Assembly: GCA_033980235.1 (NCBI GenBank)
Contig: CM067065.1
Location: 30,593,320 to 30,657,319, forward strand
DNA length: 64,000 nt
Source: Diadema setosum
Lineage: Eukaryota > Echinodermata > Echinoidea > Diadematoida > Diadematidae
Reading direction: 5' to 3'
Made by a program: the position numbers and the translations under genes. Under the pieces are notes generated by a model, which saw nothing but the letters and a program-made list of their open reading frames with translations, was not told the DNA's origin and did not search any database. This document shows, one piece after another, positions 50,545 through 60,868 of this stretch. Positions within the stretch are counted from its first letter, which is position 1; the number at the start of each line of letters is the position of its first letter.

Positions 50545-50578
50545 TGTAATCAGGTTTTATTCCCGCCGAATCTGAACT

Positions 50579-50764
50579 TCTTCCCTCATTTTCTTCTTCT
50601 TCTTCTTCCTCTCCTCCTTCTTCTTCTCCTTCTTATTCTTCCTTTTCTTTTTCTTCTTCTTGACACAATGGAGTAGCCGAAAATTTACAACAGCAACATC
50701 AATATCAACAACGAAAACAACAACATCACTATCAACAACGACAACAACAACAACAACAACAAAG
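50579..50764 (+). repeat. CTT pyrimidine tract followed by CAA repeat
   Basis: TTC/CTT-rich DNA at 50579-50665, then imperfect ACA/CAA repeats at 50690-50764. Confidence 0.9.
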
Positions 50765-50769
50765 AGGTT

Positions 50770-51500
50770 GAAATATAAAAGGCACATATTTCGAGACGCA
50801 CTCTATAAGACGCTAGATGGCGCTATATCAGAAATAGCTCTGAGAAATAGCGTTCAGTGAGAATAGTAGCTGATGCAGCTTTCACAGACAGAACAAACCC
50901 CAGAAGAGTTTGAATGCAAGAACATTTGACGCGAGTTCCAAAGTTTTCAAAGGAAGGTCATCATCAAAATAAATAGAGATTTTTTTTCCAATGGTACTGC
51001 ACTCGTGAGATAACTAGAAATATCTTAGAAGATATCAACAAAATCATGACATGAATAAATAATTTTCAGCATCTGCTCTTAGCTCAAGTAGGCCTACATC
51101 AAATAAAATTAGGTAATTCTTATACTATCCTAACTGGTTTTTGCAGTAAACTCTGAGACATGTACTAAAAACATTATGTACATTCATTATTATATAGAAA
51201 ATATTCATTAGAGGAAATGAGTGACTCGATTATGACTGATCTAAATAAAGTAGTGTTTGGTAGAAATACAACAAGTAATGCACCATTGTTTTCTTGTGAA
51301 ATGACAATTTACTGCATGTTTCAATGTTTCTCTTTAGAATATCTTGATGTGTCTGTGATTGTTGCCAGAATAATGAAATACCCTAGCTGTGGGAAGAGCA
51401 ATAAACATAATTTCATTATTTTTGCTGTTGTTTTGATTTCCTAATGTGTCGTTCTGAGCTTGTGCACAAGATGTACTCTTCTATAGTAGGCCTAGGGATT
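50770..51500. other. AT-rich noncoding DNA
   Basis: No gene is supported. TAGGCCTA lies at 51089-51096 and 51487-51494. CTAGATGGCGCTAT near 50813 resembles a CTCF core. Confidence 0.5.
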
Positions 51501-51502
51501 CC

Positions 51503-51706
51503 TACAGTGGAAACTTAATCGTATTATAAAGAGATCTGATATAACAAAATACCTGATATAACAAACTAATTTCTCTGGTCCCAATGAATTTATGTCCTTT
51601 GCAATGTATTGTTTATTGACTATTGATATAACAAAACATCTGATATAAAGAACAAAATATGACTGTCTTGGTCCCAAGGATCTCATTATGCCTAGTTTCC
51701 ACTGTA
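51503..51706. mobile_element. TA-flanked MITE, TIR CAGTGGAAAC
   Basis: TA|CAGTGGAAAC opens the element and GTTTCCACTG|TA closes it. The interior repeats CTGATATAACAAA several times. A TA target and CAGT ends fit Tc1/mariner/pogo-type elements. It is 204 bp and non-coding. Confidence 0.82.
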
Positions 51707-51709
51707 ATC

Positions 51710-52325
51710 TAGCAATTTCATGCTGTGGGTATCATGTGGATTCTGCTTTCAACACAGAAATGTGAAAAAATCAAACTACTGTGTCGATGTGTGAAACAAT
51801 GGTACAAACTGTATAAAAAGAAAGACTTTTACGAGCTTCAAGTAGTGATATGTGTTCATTTGCCAAATGACTGGTCGCTAACTGAGAGCCATGTTCATAC
51901 ATTATTCTGCCCACTGTAAGAGCTATTGCACAATTAAAGAATGTAGAAACAGATCTTCATTGTTTAGTGTGTGTCACTCCTTCCATGCACATGACTAAGC
52001 ACCTTTAAAGATAAGTAGGAAGAATATTATTATGGACATGGGTTAATTTTCAATGAGAGGGACTCGATTATGTTATAGCAACATTTTTCCTTTACGGCCT
52101 TTTAAGGAGTTTGTACAAGGGTGCAAATTTCTTATAATGTTAAACTCTACCTTCTCCTTGATTTCACTTTTTCAATGAGAATTATGGCCAATCAGCAAAA
52201 TCACTGTTCAAAATGATGTCAGCCTTTGTTAAAGAGAGGTAGATCTCAGTTCAAAAAAGCCTTGTGGATGATGTCAACTGTGTCCGTTGTATGGTTATCC
52301 CTCATCTCGTCACAAGCCAGGTTCG
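51710..52325. other. AT-rich noncoding DNA
   Basis: I see nothing recognisable in this stretch. Confidence 0.5.
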
Positions 52326-52329
52326 AATA

Positions 52330-52422
52330 TTAACCTGTTGAGGACGGTTTGATTTTGCTACAACACGCATTTCCCATAGACACCTGCCCGAGTATACTCG
52401 GGACTCGTCCTCAACGGGTTAA
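52330..52422 (-). mobile_element. TTAA-flanked mini foldback, family D copy 3 (93 bp)
   Basis: This is the best-preserved copy, with intact TTAA at both ends: TTAACCTGTTGAGGAC to GTCCTCAACGGGTTAA. It contains the perfect 16-bp palindrome CCCGAGTATACTCGGG (52387-52402). Confidence 0.88.
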
Positions 52423-52642
52423 AGTCAAGCAGTTTGGAATATAAACCTAAGCCATGAGGCCTGGCAAAAGCTGTTCCTGCACTCATTTAAAGGTACACAT
52501 ACCATGAAACCAAGCGAGGGCGGTGTTGCATGGACTCACTCTTATGCATCTGCCATGCTTTGAACATTTGACTGAAACTGATTCATGTCAGTGGTATGTC
52601 AAAAATGGTTGACATAAAGTAATGTCAATCTCGATTCCTCTC

Positions 52643-53210
52643 TTAAAGGACAAGTTCACCTTCGCAGACATGCGGATTGAGAGACTGCAGCAATACAAGT
52701 ATAACACATCAGTGAAAGTTTGAGGAAAATCGGACAATCTGTTCAAAAGTTCTGAATTTTTAAAGTTTCTGTGTAGTCACTGCTGGACGAGAAGACTACT
52801 ATAGATGATGATGAAAATTGATATAAGGAAAATATACGGAGAATTACTCAAAATTTCATTTCATGAAAAAAAAGAACGTTCCCTCATCTTGTAAGGGTAA
52901 TATTACTCCTCCTGCCTTCTGAAAGAGGCAAGTCGTGTGCTCTTTTATTATGCGAGAAAAGTGAAGATATGCTGACTTTTCTATATACATGTATAAAGTC
53001 TATATTCTTTATAATTATCGTTCTACACATATGACATTACAAGCTGTAGTAGTCTTCCCATCAATCGAACCCAAAACTAAAATTTCACAAATTAATAGCT
53101 TTTAAACCTATTGCCTGATTTTACTCAAACTTTCATCAATGCGTTCTTCTAATATTGCTGCAGCACACTCTCACAATCCACATGTTTGTGAAGGTAGACT
53201 TGTCCTTTAA
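52643..53210. mobile_element. TTAA-flanked foldback, family A copy 3 (568 bp)
   Basis: TTAA|AGGACAAGTTCACCTTCG opens it and GAAGGTAGACTTGTCCT|TTAA closes it. It has the same internal layout as the copy at 5694-6268 but is more diverged. Confidence 0.87.
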
Positions 53211-53214
53211 TTTG

Positions 53215-53905
53215 GCTGTTGTTCCTGGCTGGTTTCACCTGCTATTTAACTATTTATCCTTCACAGATGTAGTCTGCTGGCTAGCTAACTGTGGAAACTT
53301 GTGTGTAAATATGTGATCTATAATTGAATGGCAGCTACCTAGCTTCACAGCGTCCATCATCGTAATGAAGATGGTGACGATCATCAAGCCATCCAATAGC
53401 GCCCTCTACAATTCATGGTCTGTATACCTTTAATCCATTGACAGAGTGATTAATATGAAATGAAAGCCACAAGAACACCTAGAATGTGTTTTCAAATATG
53501 CACAGTTTATATCCCCTTCAGTGATAACACCATCACACTTCAATAAATAGCATTCATTTCATATCAGTGAAGAGTTAACAATAAAGACAATCAAATGTCC
53601 AAATGGAGAAAGGAATTTGTTGGACAAGTCAATTTCAAGCAGTGAATGGCATGTTGACTCACTAATCAACAAAGTGATATAAACATTTAAAAGAATGTAA
53701 GAACACTGGGCAAACTGTATTCTTATAATCACTGCATGTGCTTTGTGTAGGACTTGATTGTGAATGATTTTTACAATTTCAAGCATGGTAGTGACCAAAA
53801 ATAGCTACGAGCAGGGGAAAAAATGCAATGAACACAGACAATCATAATTTAATATGCATCCTGCAATGAAATCTACTAGAGTAAAATCAAGTACATCTTG
53901 CAAGT
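53215..53905. other. AT-rich noncoding DNA
   Basis: No gene is seen. A TAGCGCCCTCTA segment near 53397 resembles an inverted CTCF core. Confidence 0.5.
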
Positions 53906-53911
53906 TTAACA

Positions 53912-54128
53912 TACTGTATACGCCAAATATTTCGCGAGGTTTTATTTTCACGAATTTCGCGAGTCAGGTGCTATTCGCGAAATTAAAGACATGCGAAAAT
54001 ATTGACTCTGATCCCGATGTGGATGTGATGTACGCATGTTCATTTCTCCGTTCAGTACACTCGCGAAATCGTCGGGGATTCCCAATTCGCGAAAATTTAG
54101 GCTCGCGAATTATATGGCCCATACAGTA
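53912..54128. mobile_element. TA-flanked TTCGCGA-rich MITE
   Basis: TACTGTATACGCC opens the element and GGCCCATACAGTA closes it. The interior repeats ATTTCGCGAG/TTCGCGAAA in both orientations. It is related in layout to 35569-35781 but differs in sequence. Confidence 0.78.
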
Positions 54129-54862
54129 CTCCAAGTGATAGTCCTTCAAGAGAACATCATACATATTTCAGGTGAAAAGAAATCAAGGTTGTAGCACCAC
54201 ATAGAAAAGAGGCTGTGAATCAAAACAGAAAGGCATTTTAGGCATATTTATATTATTGAAAAATGCAAGAGTGAGTGAATATTGCATCTTATCCTTAAAA
54301 AATCCTTACCAAGATGATAATTGTAGTCAGCCCTTCTTTACCATCATTTCTTATACATGCATAAAGAAGACTGCATTTGTACACGTCACACTGTGGTAGT
54401 TTTATGCATTCTGTTTTGACACTGAAGCAATGTTTTGAATTACAGACTGACAAATAACAACAACATAACACTCTTTTAAAATCCTTTGTTCATAATATCA
54501 ACATTTTGTCCCTCTCAATTACTGTCACCATGGGACATGAGATGTAGACTGGAAGAACTTGATCCTCTCAATACTCTGGAGCTTATCATATACCTTACTC
54601 TAAGATTCTGGGAGTCTTTCAGCCTCTAATTGGTCGAAGGTGTAGCCATGGAAACCGACAGCTGACTGCTGGGCAGTATTAGAGGGAAAACTAGTGACTA
54701 GGGCAAGATGTCAGTATATCTTGCATGCACATCTGTACTAGCACATTGTGACATTTAATACTTCCTGCAATTCAATGCTTAAATCTAGCATGAATATCTC
54801 GAAATGAAGTGAGATGAGGTATATAAAACAAATATTGACCACTTCATACTTCAGGGACACTG

Positions 54863-54966
54863 TTAAAACTATTTGCACTTGGTGATTTCTCAGGAGTGCT
54901 ATGCTCCTCCACTATATCTCAGGGCATAGCACTGTTGAGGAATCACCTCTGGGCAAATAGCTTTAA
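54863..54966. mobile_element. TTAA-flanked 104-bp hairpin, family E
   Basis: TTAAAACTATTTGC pairs with GCAAATAGCTTTAA across arms of about 42 bp. GGTGATT/AATCACC and AGTGCTATGC/GCATAGCACT pair inside, and the loop is about 20 nt. It reads as a short foldback transposon, but its size and imperfect pairing also resemble a pre-miRNA. Confidence 0.7.
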
Positions 54967-54969
54967 CCA

Positions 54970-56470
54970 TGCCCCTCACAGCAGTCACTATAATTGTATA
55001 GTAGTTGCTGATTGTCATTACATTGCTTCGGCTGGTCATCAATGGTGTGACATTACGATGTATCTAAAAAATCACAAATTTTCAGGTGAGGAGAGAAACA
55101 ACTTCATTTTTGCCACATTCTCACAAAAGTATCATCAATGTTAATGGCAAATAATGTAGAAACATTGTTTTGATTACATTAACAGTAAATGTTATGTTTA
55201 AAACTGAAATCAGTATTCTTAATAGTCCATATTGAGTGAGGAGATTTTTGTTGCTGTTTTAATAAAACAAATAGATAAAGGTCTTGTATTCCCGGGGACA
55301 TGGAGCAGCTTTCAAGCTGATAATCTACTCTGCGCACAAGCAGATTTTGAGAAAGAGTACCACATAACAAAGAAGCAGCTACAATTTCATGAGGACCAGA
55401 CAAAAATGTTCATTGGTTTCAAAAGTTCATTCTTTCTTTTTCCTTTCAAATAGAAAGGCATGACTTTGGTATCAGCCTCAAGGATTTATGACAAGAATAT
55501 GATGTTAATATACACTGCCCAGAGACACTTCAAAATAGGGATAAGGAATTTGTGATTTGTGCTCAATACCTCAGCACCTTGACTTTTAAGCATGCTCATC
55601 CTCTATTGTGCTTTGTTATGCCCATAGGGACGGACACCAGGTCCTGGACAGTGATTGTCCACGCTCATCTAATCCCTTGACCCTTAACTCTGCTTTGTTC
55701 ACTGTGATTGCTAAACACCCAAGAGTGCTTTGTTCACCACTTGGCTCAGATATCTTGGTACTACTACAACGAATAGAGACTTTACCTAAACCCCTTTGTG
55801 TCACCTTGGCCTTCTTGTGGGACTGAGGCACATTGCTACACCTGAGAGAGAGAGAGAAAGCACACTTACTTTCCAATTAGGTAAAGTTTGGAGGGGTGAC
55901 TGAATGCTGATGAAAAACTTGGCTTGTCAAACTAATTCAAGTGCCTAACCACACACAGGGTTAGTGATGACATACCCTTTTTTGGTCGAACTCAGGCACA
56001 TTGGTACACATGAGTGGGCTTGCTATAGACCAGTTCGTAGTTCCACTTTGCGCATGAGCAGAAAAAGGTCATTTGTACCAACAGGCATTTTGGTTTGTTA
56101 ATTCAGTGAGAGAAGCATCTGTGATGTGATAATTATTCATGTATCTTTACATTGATATAGGCCTAGGATGGTGCTTGCCAGCACATCCACCTGACAGCAA
56201 GCCTGGTATTTGGCAATATCAAAAGAAAATGTTGTTAATGCATTCAATACAAAACAATGAAATGGATGCCTCCTGAAAATGTCAAGTGGCCATTCTGGTC
56301 ACCTGGTCTAAACTCAAGTTAATTCTTTGTTTGAATATGAATTCCATAAATTGTTACGTCGGGCAAGCTTGTGCATTATGCCGCTTTGAAAACGAGTGAA
56401 GTGCCTAACCAACTGAAAAAAAAAAGAAAGGTCAATTGTACCAATGTGTACATGAGCTAATTACAAACTG
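54970..56470. other. Noncoding DNA with weak repeats
   Basis: No gene is supported. AGGCACATTG(C/G)TACAC occurs twice (about 55828 and 55995), and GACCAGTTCGTAG near 56030 faces an inverse-like CTAATTACAAACTGGC near 56456, suggesting an old foldback. TAGGCCTA lies at 56158-56165. Confidence 0.4.
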
Positions 56471-56476
56471 GCTTAT

Positions 56477-56571
56477 TTTACAACCGTTGATGATGAGTCC
56501 CGCATATACTTGGGCAATCGTCTATGGGAAATGCATGTTGTAGCATAATCAAACTGTCCTCAACTGGTTAA
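56477..56571 (+). mobile_element. TTAA-type mini foldback, family D copy 4 (95 bp)
   Basis: It runs from TTTACAACCGTTGATGATGA to GTCCTCAACTGGTTAA, with GTATACTTGGGCA and ATGGGAAATGCATGTTGTAG inside. The left TTAA has mutated to TTTA. Confidence 0.78.
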
Positions 56572-56732
56572 AAGTGGACACAGGAAGGATTACTGAATGG
56601 CTAATGAAAAACCATGGCATGTGAAGTTTAAAGTGCTGGGGCATATAAAAGGGTTAATAATGTCAACACACACACAGGGAATGTGCAACCCAAAAGTGAT
56701 CATTATCAGATATAACTTTTACTGTTTATCTG

Positions 56733-56949
56733 TTTATTCAAAATAGGGTTATCAATAAATTGAATCATTTTCATTAAGTTTGTTTATCTCCTCCCTATCT
56801 ATTTACCTACAGATTTGTATCATCTACCTCTGCATAAGAAGTAAACCATAAAAGATCTACCTCTTTTGCAAATTTTGTGTTGTATTGCTGGCTCACAGTA
56901 TCAAAATTATATGGGAATCTTCATAAACATTCCATTCATAGAATTTATT
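56733..56949 (-). other. Candidate poly(A) signals and 3' UTR end of the zinc-finger gene
   Basis: Reading on the minus strand, AATAAA hexamers occur at 56949-56944 and 56738-56733, about 425 and 635 nt past the stop codon. Either could end a normal 3' UTR. No transcript evidence is available and AATAAA is common in AT-rich DNA, so this is only a candidate. Confidence 0.35.
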
Positions 56950-57372
56950 GGCAGTTGCTCTTGAGGTACAGATTCATTTACATTTAAAAATAGAAACAAA
57001 CAAAAAACATACTTAGTCTTCATTCCAGGAGTATGTGAAGAATTTGGAAGATTGCCTCTGAATTCATTTCATGCATGCTATTTTGTCTTGCAAACATATC
57101 ACTGTTGGCAAAGCTACATTACTTGATATGTAGTTATTACTTTAAATGCATGCTCATGATAAACTCTCCTTAAAGTCAGCAGTAGGGAATACAGAAATAA
57201 CACCAAATATGTCCTATATGCTAAATCATAGGCAGCATTTGGCTGTTACATCAGGATTTGAGGTAAAATCTTGTGACTAATATAACTGCATTGTTGCACA
57301 ATGTCTTTTTGATATGTGACGGTCAGCCTTTAGATCAATTTGAGCAATACTGACAAAAGTTTTGGCACCACG

Positions 57373-57989
57373 TTAGAAGTGCATCATGTTGGGGAAGTGT
57401 CCAAGGGAAGGAGGTGTGGCGGAGACCTGTCCCACGCCGAGTAGCGGTGGTGGTATGGCGGTATTGTGCACTGGCTGCTGTGGGGCATGGGAGGTGATGG
57501 GGGAGCGTGCTGCTGCCTCACCGGCGAGCGCCGACAGGTGGTGATAGTGCGCCGCGGCTCCCTGCATACCACCATGACTGTTTCCGGTGGCGGGGGCACC
57601 GCCGATGGTGCCAATGTTCGGGTGGGAGTAGTGCATGGTCATGTTTGTGGTGGCCCGCGGCAGGATGCCGCCACCACCACCGGGGTTGGTTGCCGTGGTG
57701 TTGACGCTGCCAACGGCTGTGGCCTGCGGAGCCGGCACCAGGTGCACCGGGTAGGGGTTGTGGTGAGATATGGTGTGCTGGTGGCTCGGTTGCACCGGTG
57801 GTGGCGGAGGCGGTGCCGACGGCTGCCGCATGTTTCGGGCCTCGGCCAGTGCCTCCATCATCGCAGCCACCGATGAAGAAGTCTTGTCAGCATCGCCATG
57901 GTGATGGCTTGCCTCACTGATGGAACTAGAGATGATGCTAACCTCGCCAGCCATAAGAGGCAAACCATGGTGGACGTCCACTGGAGGCA
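57373..57989 (-). CDS. C2H2 zinc-finger / AT-hook protein, last coding exon (Pro/His/Gly-rich C-terminus)
   Basis: This terminal coding exon starts after the acceptor aataaacag at 57990 and ends at a TAA (57375-57373). The G left over from the previous exon plus TG completes a valine codon, so the frame matches. The 204 residues are low-complexity: a helix-forming Ala/Glu stretch (MMEALAEARNM), a run of six prolines, repeated His-rich patches and a run of glycines. The protein ends in GHFPNMMHF. No finger is present. Such tails often act in activation, repression or phase separation, but nothing in the sequence decides which. The exon is much more GC-rich than the surrounding DNA. The 3' UTR should follow below 57373. 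Confidence 0.88.
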
Positions 57990-59504
57990 CTGTTTATTAC
58001 ATCAAACACAAATAAACATCAATCAACACCTTTTATTTCACTGCCTAAGATCCCTTACAAGGAACACAGAGACTCCAACCCCAAAGCACCATCTGATCTG
58101 GAGATTCTCCCGCCCGAAACCCGTAGCAAACGGGAGACTCCAAGTTGATGTGTGCGAAGCACGAATTTCCTAGTGTTCTACATGTTCTCTGGTGCTATCT
58201 AAGGCTTATTTTTTCAACATACGACAGCAATAAGTAAGAAATCCTTTCCACAGGGAGACACAGAGCCTGGGTGGGAGAAATCAAATCTCAAGCGGGAGAA
58301 CGGGAGATTTTGCAAAAATGGGCTTTCGGCGGGAGATCTCCCGTCGAGAACGGGAGAGTTGGAGTCTCTGGGAACATAATTACTTCTTTCTGCAAAACCT
58401 ATAGTTCTGTCAATTTCTTTCTTTCTAACAATGGGAAAGTATACATGCAGTGGTATCTGAATAATCTAAGGTAAAGTTATTGACCACAATGAAGATCGTT
58501 TGGATTGTGAGATATGAATTTTTTTTGTTTCTATTTCATGGAATTTATATTTTTACATATAAAAATATAAATCATTATAAAAATGATAATAATAAAAATA
58601 TGACTCTACAAAGTGTAGAACCTAGGTACATAGGTTCTTCTGTGATGCAAGAGCTCCGATCCTCATGTGTTCAAAAATTGTGAACAGTAATATACATGTA
58701 CATGTACATAAAAACAGTTTTGAGTCTTGATCTAACTACAGTAGTGCTACATTTAGGGACTTCCTGATGTCTAATGGTCAGCTGTTCCACAGAGTAGAAG
58801 CTGGACAAGTAAATGCTCAATCTCCTAAAGCTATTTTTGTCTCACACATCAGAGTTTGTGGAAAAAAAATACCGATAATACATAGGCTAGTATGTTACAG
58901 TCATGGTGTTCAATTACATTCTGGATAAGTGCATGTTTTATGCAAACATAGCAAATTGCCATATTTGAACCAATATACAACATATTCAAGTGACACAACA
59001 TTTAACTTGCTAGATATAACAACAGTCTGTCATGAATAAAATCATGACTAGCATTAACTTGTGCATTTCAAAACTCTGAAGCACTGAGTTAAAACTCGCA
59101 GAGTAACCTCCTACTTTTCATAGCCCATCACCTGGTAAAGCCAGGGAATGAGGGCGAGTTCAACACCCCTAAAGACCATGGATTGTGAAGAGCCAAAAAT
59201 GTTTGGGATGGGCAATACTAGTAGAGTACTGAAATGTACATCCGCTTTTGCAAAAAATTCATCTGTTCATAACTACATACTTATGATCCCTGTGCTCCCT
59301 GTTAAAAAGATTGCATACTTCAATCTGCAATATACTGGATTAAGTGAAAAAGTAGGAATCAACCTTGAAGTTTGTGAAATTAAAGAGCGCACAAAATTTC
59401 TGGTTTTATGTATAGTATTCAGTTTATCCAATTGATACCATCAAACAGTGCTTCAGCTAGAATTCTACTGTTTTTCAGTTTTAATGAAAGGTGGGATGTT
59501 TTAC
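57990..59504 (-). other. Intron before the last coding exon of the zinc-finger gene
   Basis: This GT-AG phase 1 intron of 1515 bp is mostly AT-rich. It contains the foldback element at 58067-58370, flanked by a 6-bp direct repeat. No additional in-frame exon was recognised inside it. Confidence 0.82.
58067..58370. mobile_element. Foldback element in zinc-finger gene intron, TIR CAGAGACTCC
   Basis: This 304-bp element starts CAGAGACTCCAAC and ends GTTGGAGTCTCTG, which are inverted copies. GGAACA sits immediately outside both ends (58061-58066 and 58371-58376), as expected for a target-site duplication. The arms repeat a CGGGAGA/TCTCCCG motif several times. There is no coding capacity. The CAGAG end resembles hAT-type termini, but a 6-bp duplication is not typical for hAT, so the class is left open. 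Confidence 0.75.
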
Positions 59505-59885
59505 CTTGCATTAGCTGCTCCTGCTTCAACTCCTGGGTGGAGCTGCACATCGTCGGCATGCTGAAGATGGAAGAGCTTGTGATCACCTGGCTCGGAAGCT
59601 GGGCGAAGTCGACGGCATTGACAATCTCCTCCACCACATTCTTCTCCTGCTGCGTCTGCGGAGTGTGGTTGCCGGTGCCACTACTGCTGGCATTGGCGTT
59701 GGCGTCGGCGTCGGCGGTCGTCCCCTCATCGTCCTTGGCGGAAATCTTGCAGCGGGACTTGCGCAGCCGCTGGTTCCTCCCCGGGGAGGTGCTCGCGGGA
59801 CCATGGTGCCGTTTTCGGTGCTTGTACAGATTGCTGTTTGTTGACGTAGTGTAGTCACATTGATTACACTTCTTTGGTTTCTCGC
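59505..59885 (-). CDS. C2H2 zinc-finger / AT-hook protein, exon with finger 12
   Basis: This is the middle visible exon of the same gene. The acceptor is cccaatag|GCGAG and the donor is CAAG|gtaaaa. The 381-nt length keeps the frame, entering and leaving in phase 1. Joining it to the upstream exon rebuilds the classical finger linker TGEKP across the splice, which is strong evidence that the join is correct. Finger 12 (CNQCDYTTSTNSNLYKHRKRH) lies at about 59805-59876. It is followed by a basic segment, an acidic Asp/Ala/Asn-rich stretch with many short repeats, and a Gln/Glu-rich end. I see no catalytic domain. If the downstream intron were retained, the frame would continue to about 59419 and stop, giving a shorter C-terminus. 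Confidence 0.92.
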
Positions 59886-60868
59886 CTATTGGGTGCATTC
59901 AAAACAAACAAAAATAGTTCAAAATTAAATTCTCTTTAATATCTAGATCTGTGGGGTCCGGATCATCCCACGAGACCGACACCCATGAGTCATAAAGCCC
60001 ATGAGTTCAACATTGAAAACAGGTCCATGAGTCAAGCTCATGAGTCATACGGCCTGGTAGTTCAACACTAGGCAAATAAAGTCCATGAGTTTGACACTAG
60101 GTAAAAACAGCCCACAATTTCGACAGATACAGCACGGGGCTTAATGTGTTGGTCTAGTGGGCCTTCTTTGCTTAGTGTCGAACTCATGGGTTGTATGACT
60201 CGAGAACTGTATAACTGGTGGGCTGTATGACTCATGGGCTATATGATTTGTGGGCTGCATGACTCATGGGTGTCGGTCTTGTGACATGCACACGGCTCCA
60301 TTTCAGGAATCTCTGGTATGGAAATTCAACACTGAAATCAATTAAAAAAGTATCAAATGGCAAGCATCAAATAAGTGTTATTCTCTGGCAAGCTCCACCT
60401 CATATTTCTGTAACACAAACCTATTTCCACTGCACATAATACACTTGTCACAAGATTACAATGATCTGTGCAATCATTCGAACTGATGTATAATGATACT
60501 GGACTGCAACCACCATTTCCTTTCACAAGATACAATGCTGGATTCATCTTTAATATCACACCCCCTTGGAGTGAAACAGTACGGAATTAGATCCAAATAG
60601 CAAATTCTTTGAAATTGAATTGTTGTGTGCATCTTAGTATAACATGACCTATCAATTTGGTGTAACAGCACAAGCCACTTTTTTCTGTTTTTGAAAAACT
60701 ATGCCCTTTTGTAGTTATCATTTCTTTTGTTATACTAGAAGTGGGTTTGTAAATAAAACAAATGGATATGCATGGTATATTTATTGTGTTCAGATATAAA
60801 AGGCAGGTACTATAGGGAGGTGTGAACTACATTGACAAGCTGCAAGTCTCATGGTACATCATACTGAC
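59886..60868 (-). other. Intron between fingers 11 and 12 of the zinc-finger gene
   Basis: This GT-AG phase 1 intron of 983 bp interrupts the glycine codon of the TGEKP linker. Reading through its donor adds only QYDVP before a stop at 60849-60851, so retention would make an 11-finger isoform lacking finger 12 and the C-terminal tail. It contains the foldback repeat at 59970-60283. Confidence 0.85.
59970..60283. mobile_element. Foldback repeat in zinc-finger gene intron (GACCGACACCCATGAGTCAT arms)
   Basis: The left end reads GAGACCGACACCCATGAGTC. The right end is its near-perfect inverse, ending in GACTCATGGGTGTCGGTCTTG. Inside, ATGAGTC, TGACTCATGG and AGTTCAACAC-like units recur in both orientations, so the whole 310-bp stretch can fold back. 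No clear target duplication was found and nothing is encoded. Confidence 0.65.

Noticed and set aside
50242..50676. 144-codon frame
   Set aside because: Composed of the MITE plus a CTT tract, giving a Leu run; not a gene.
52310..52335. GGTTCGAAT resembling a tRNA T-loop
   Set aside because: No acceptor or anticodon stem is present, and the segment abuts a family D foldback.
56025..56470. Possible 450-bp foldback with GACCAGTTCGTAG ends
   Set aside because: The inverse match is short and imperfect, the interior shows no pairing, and the edges could not be fixed.
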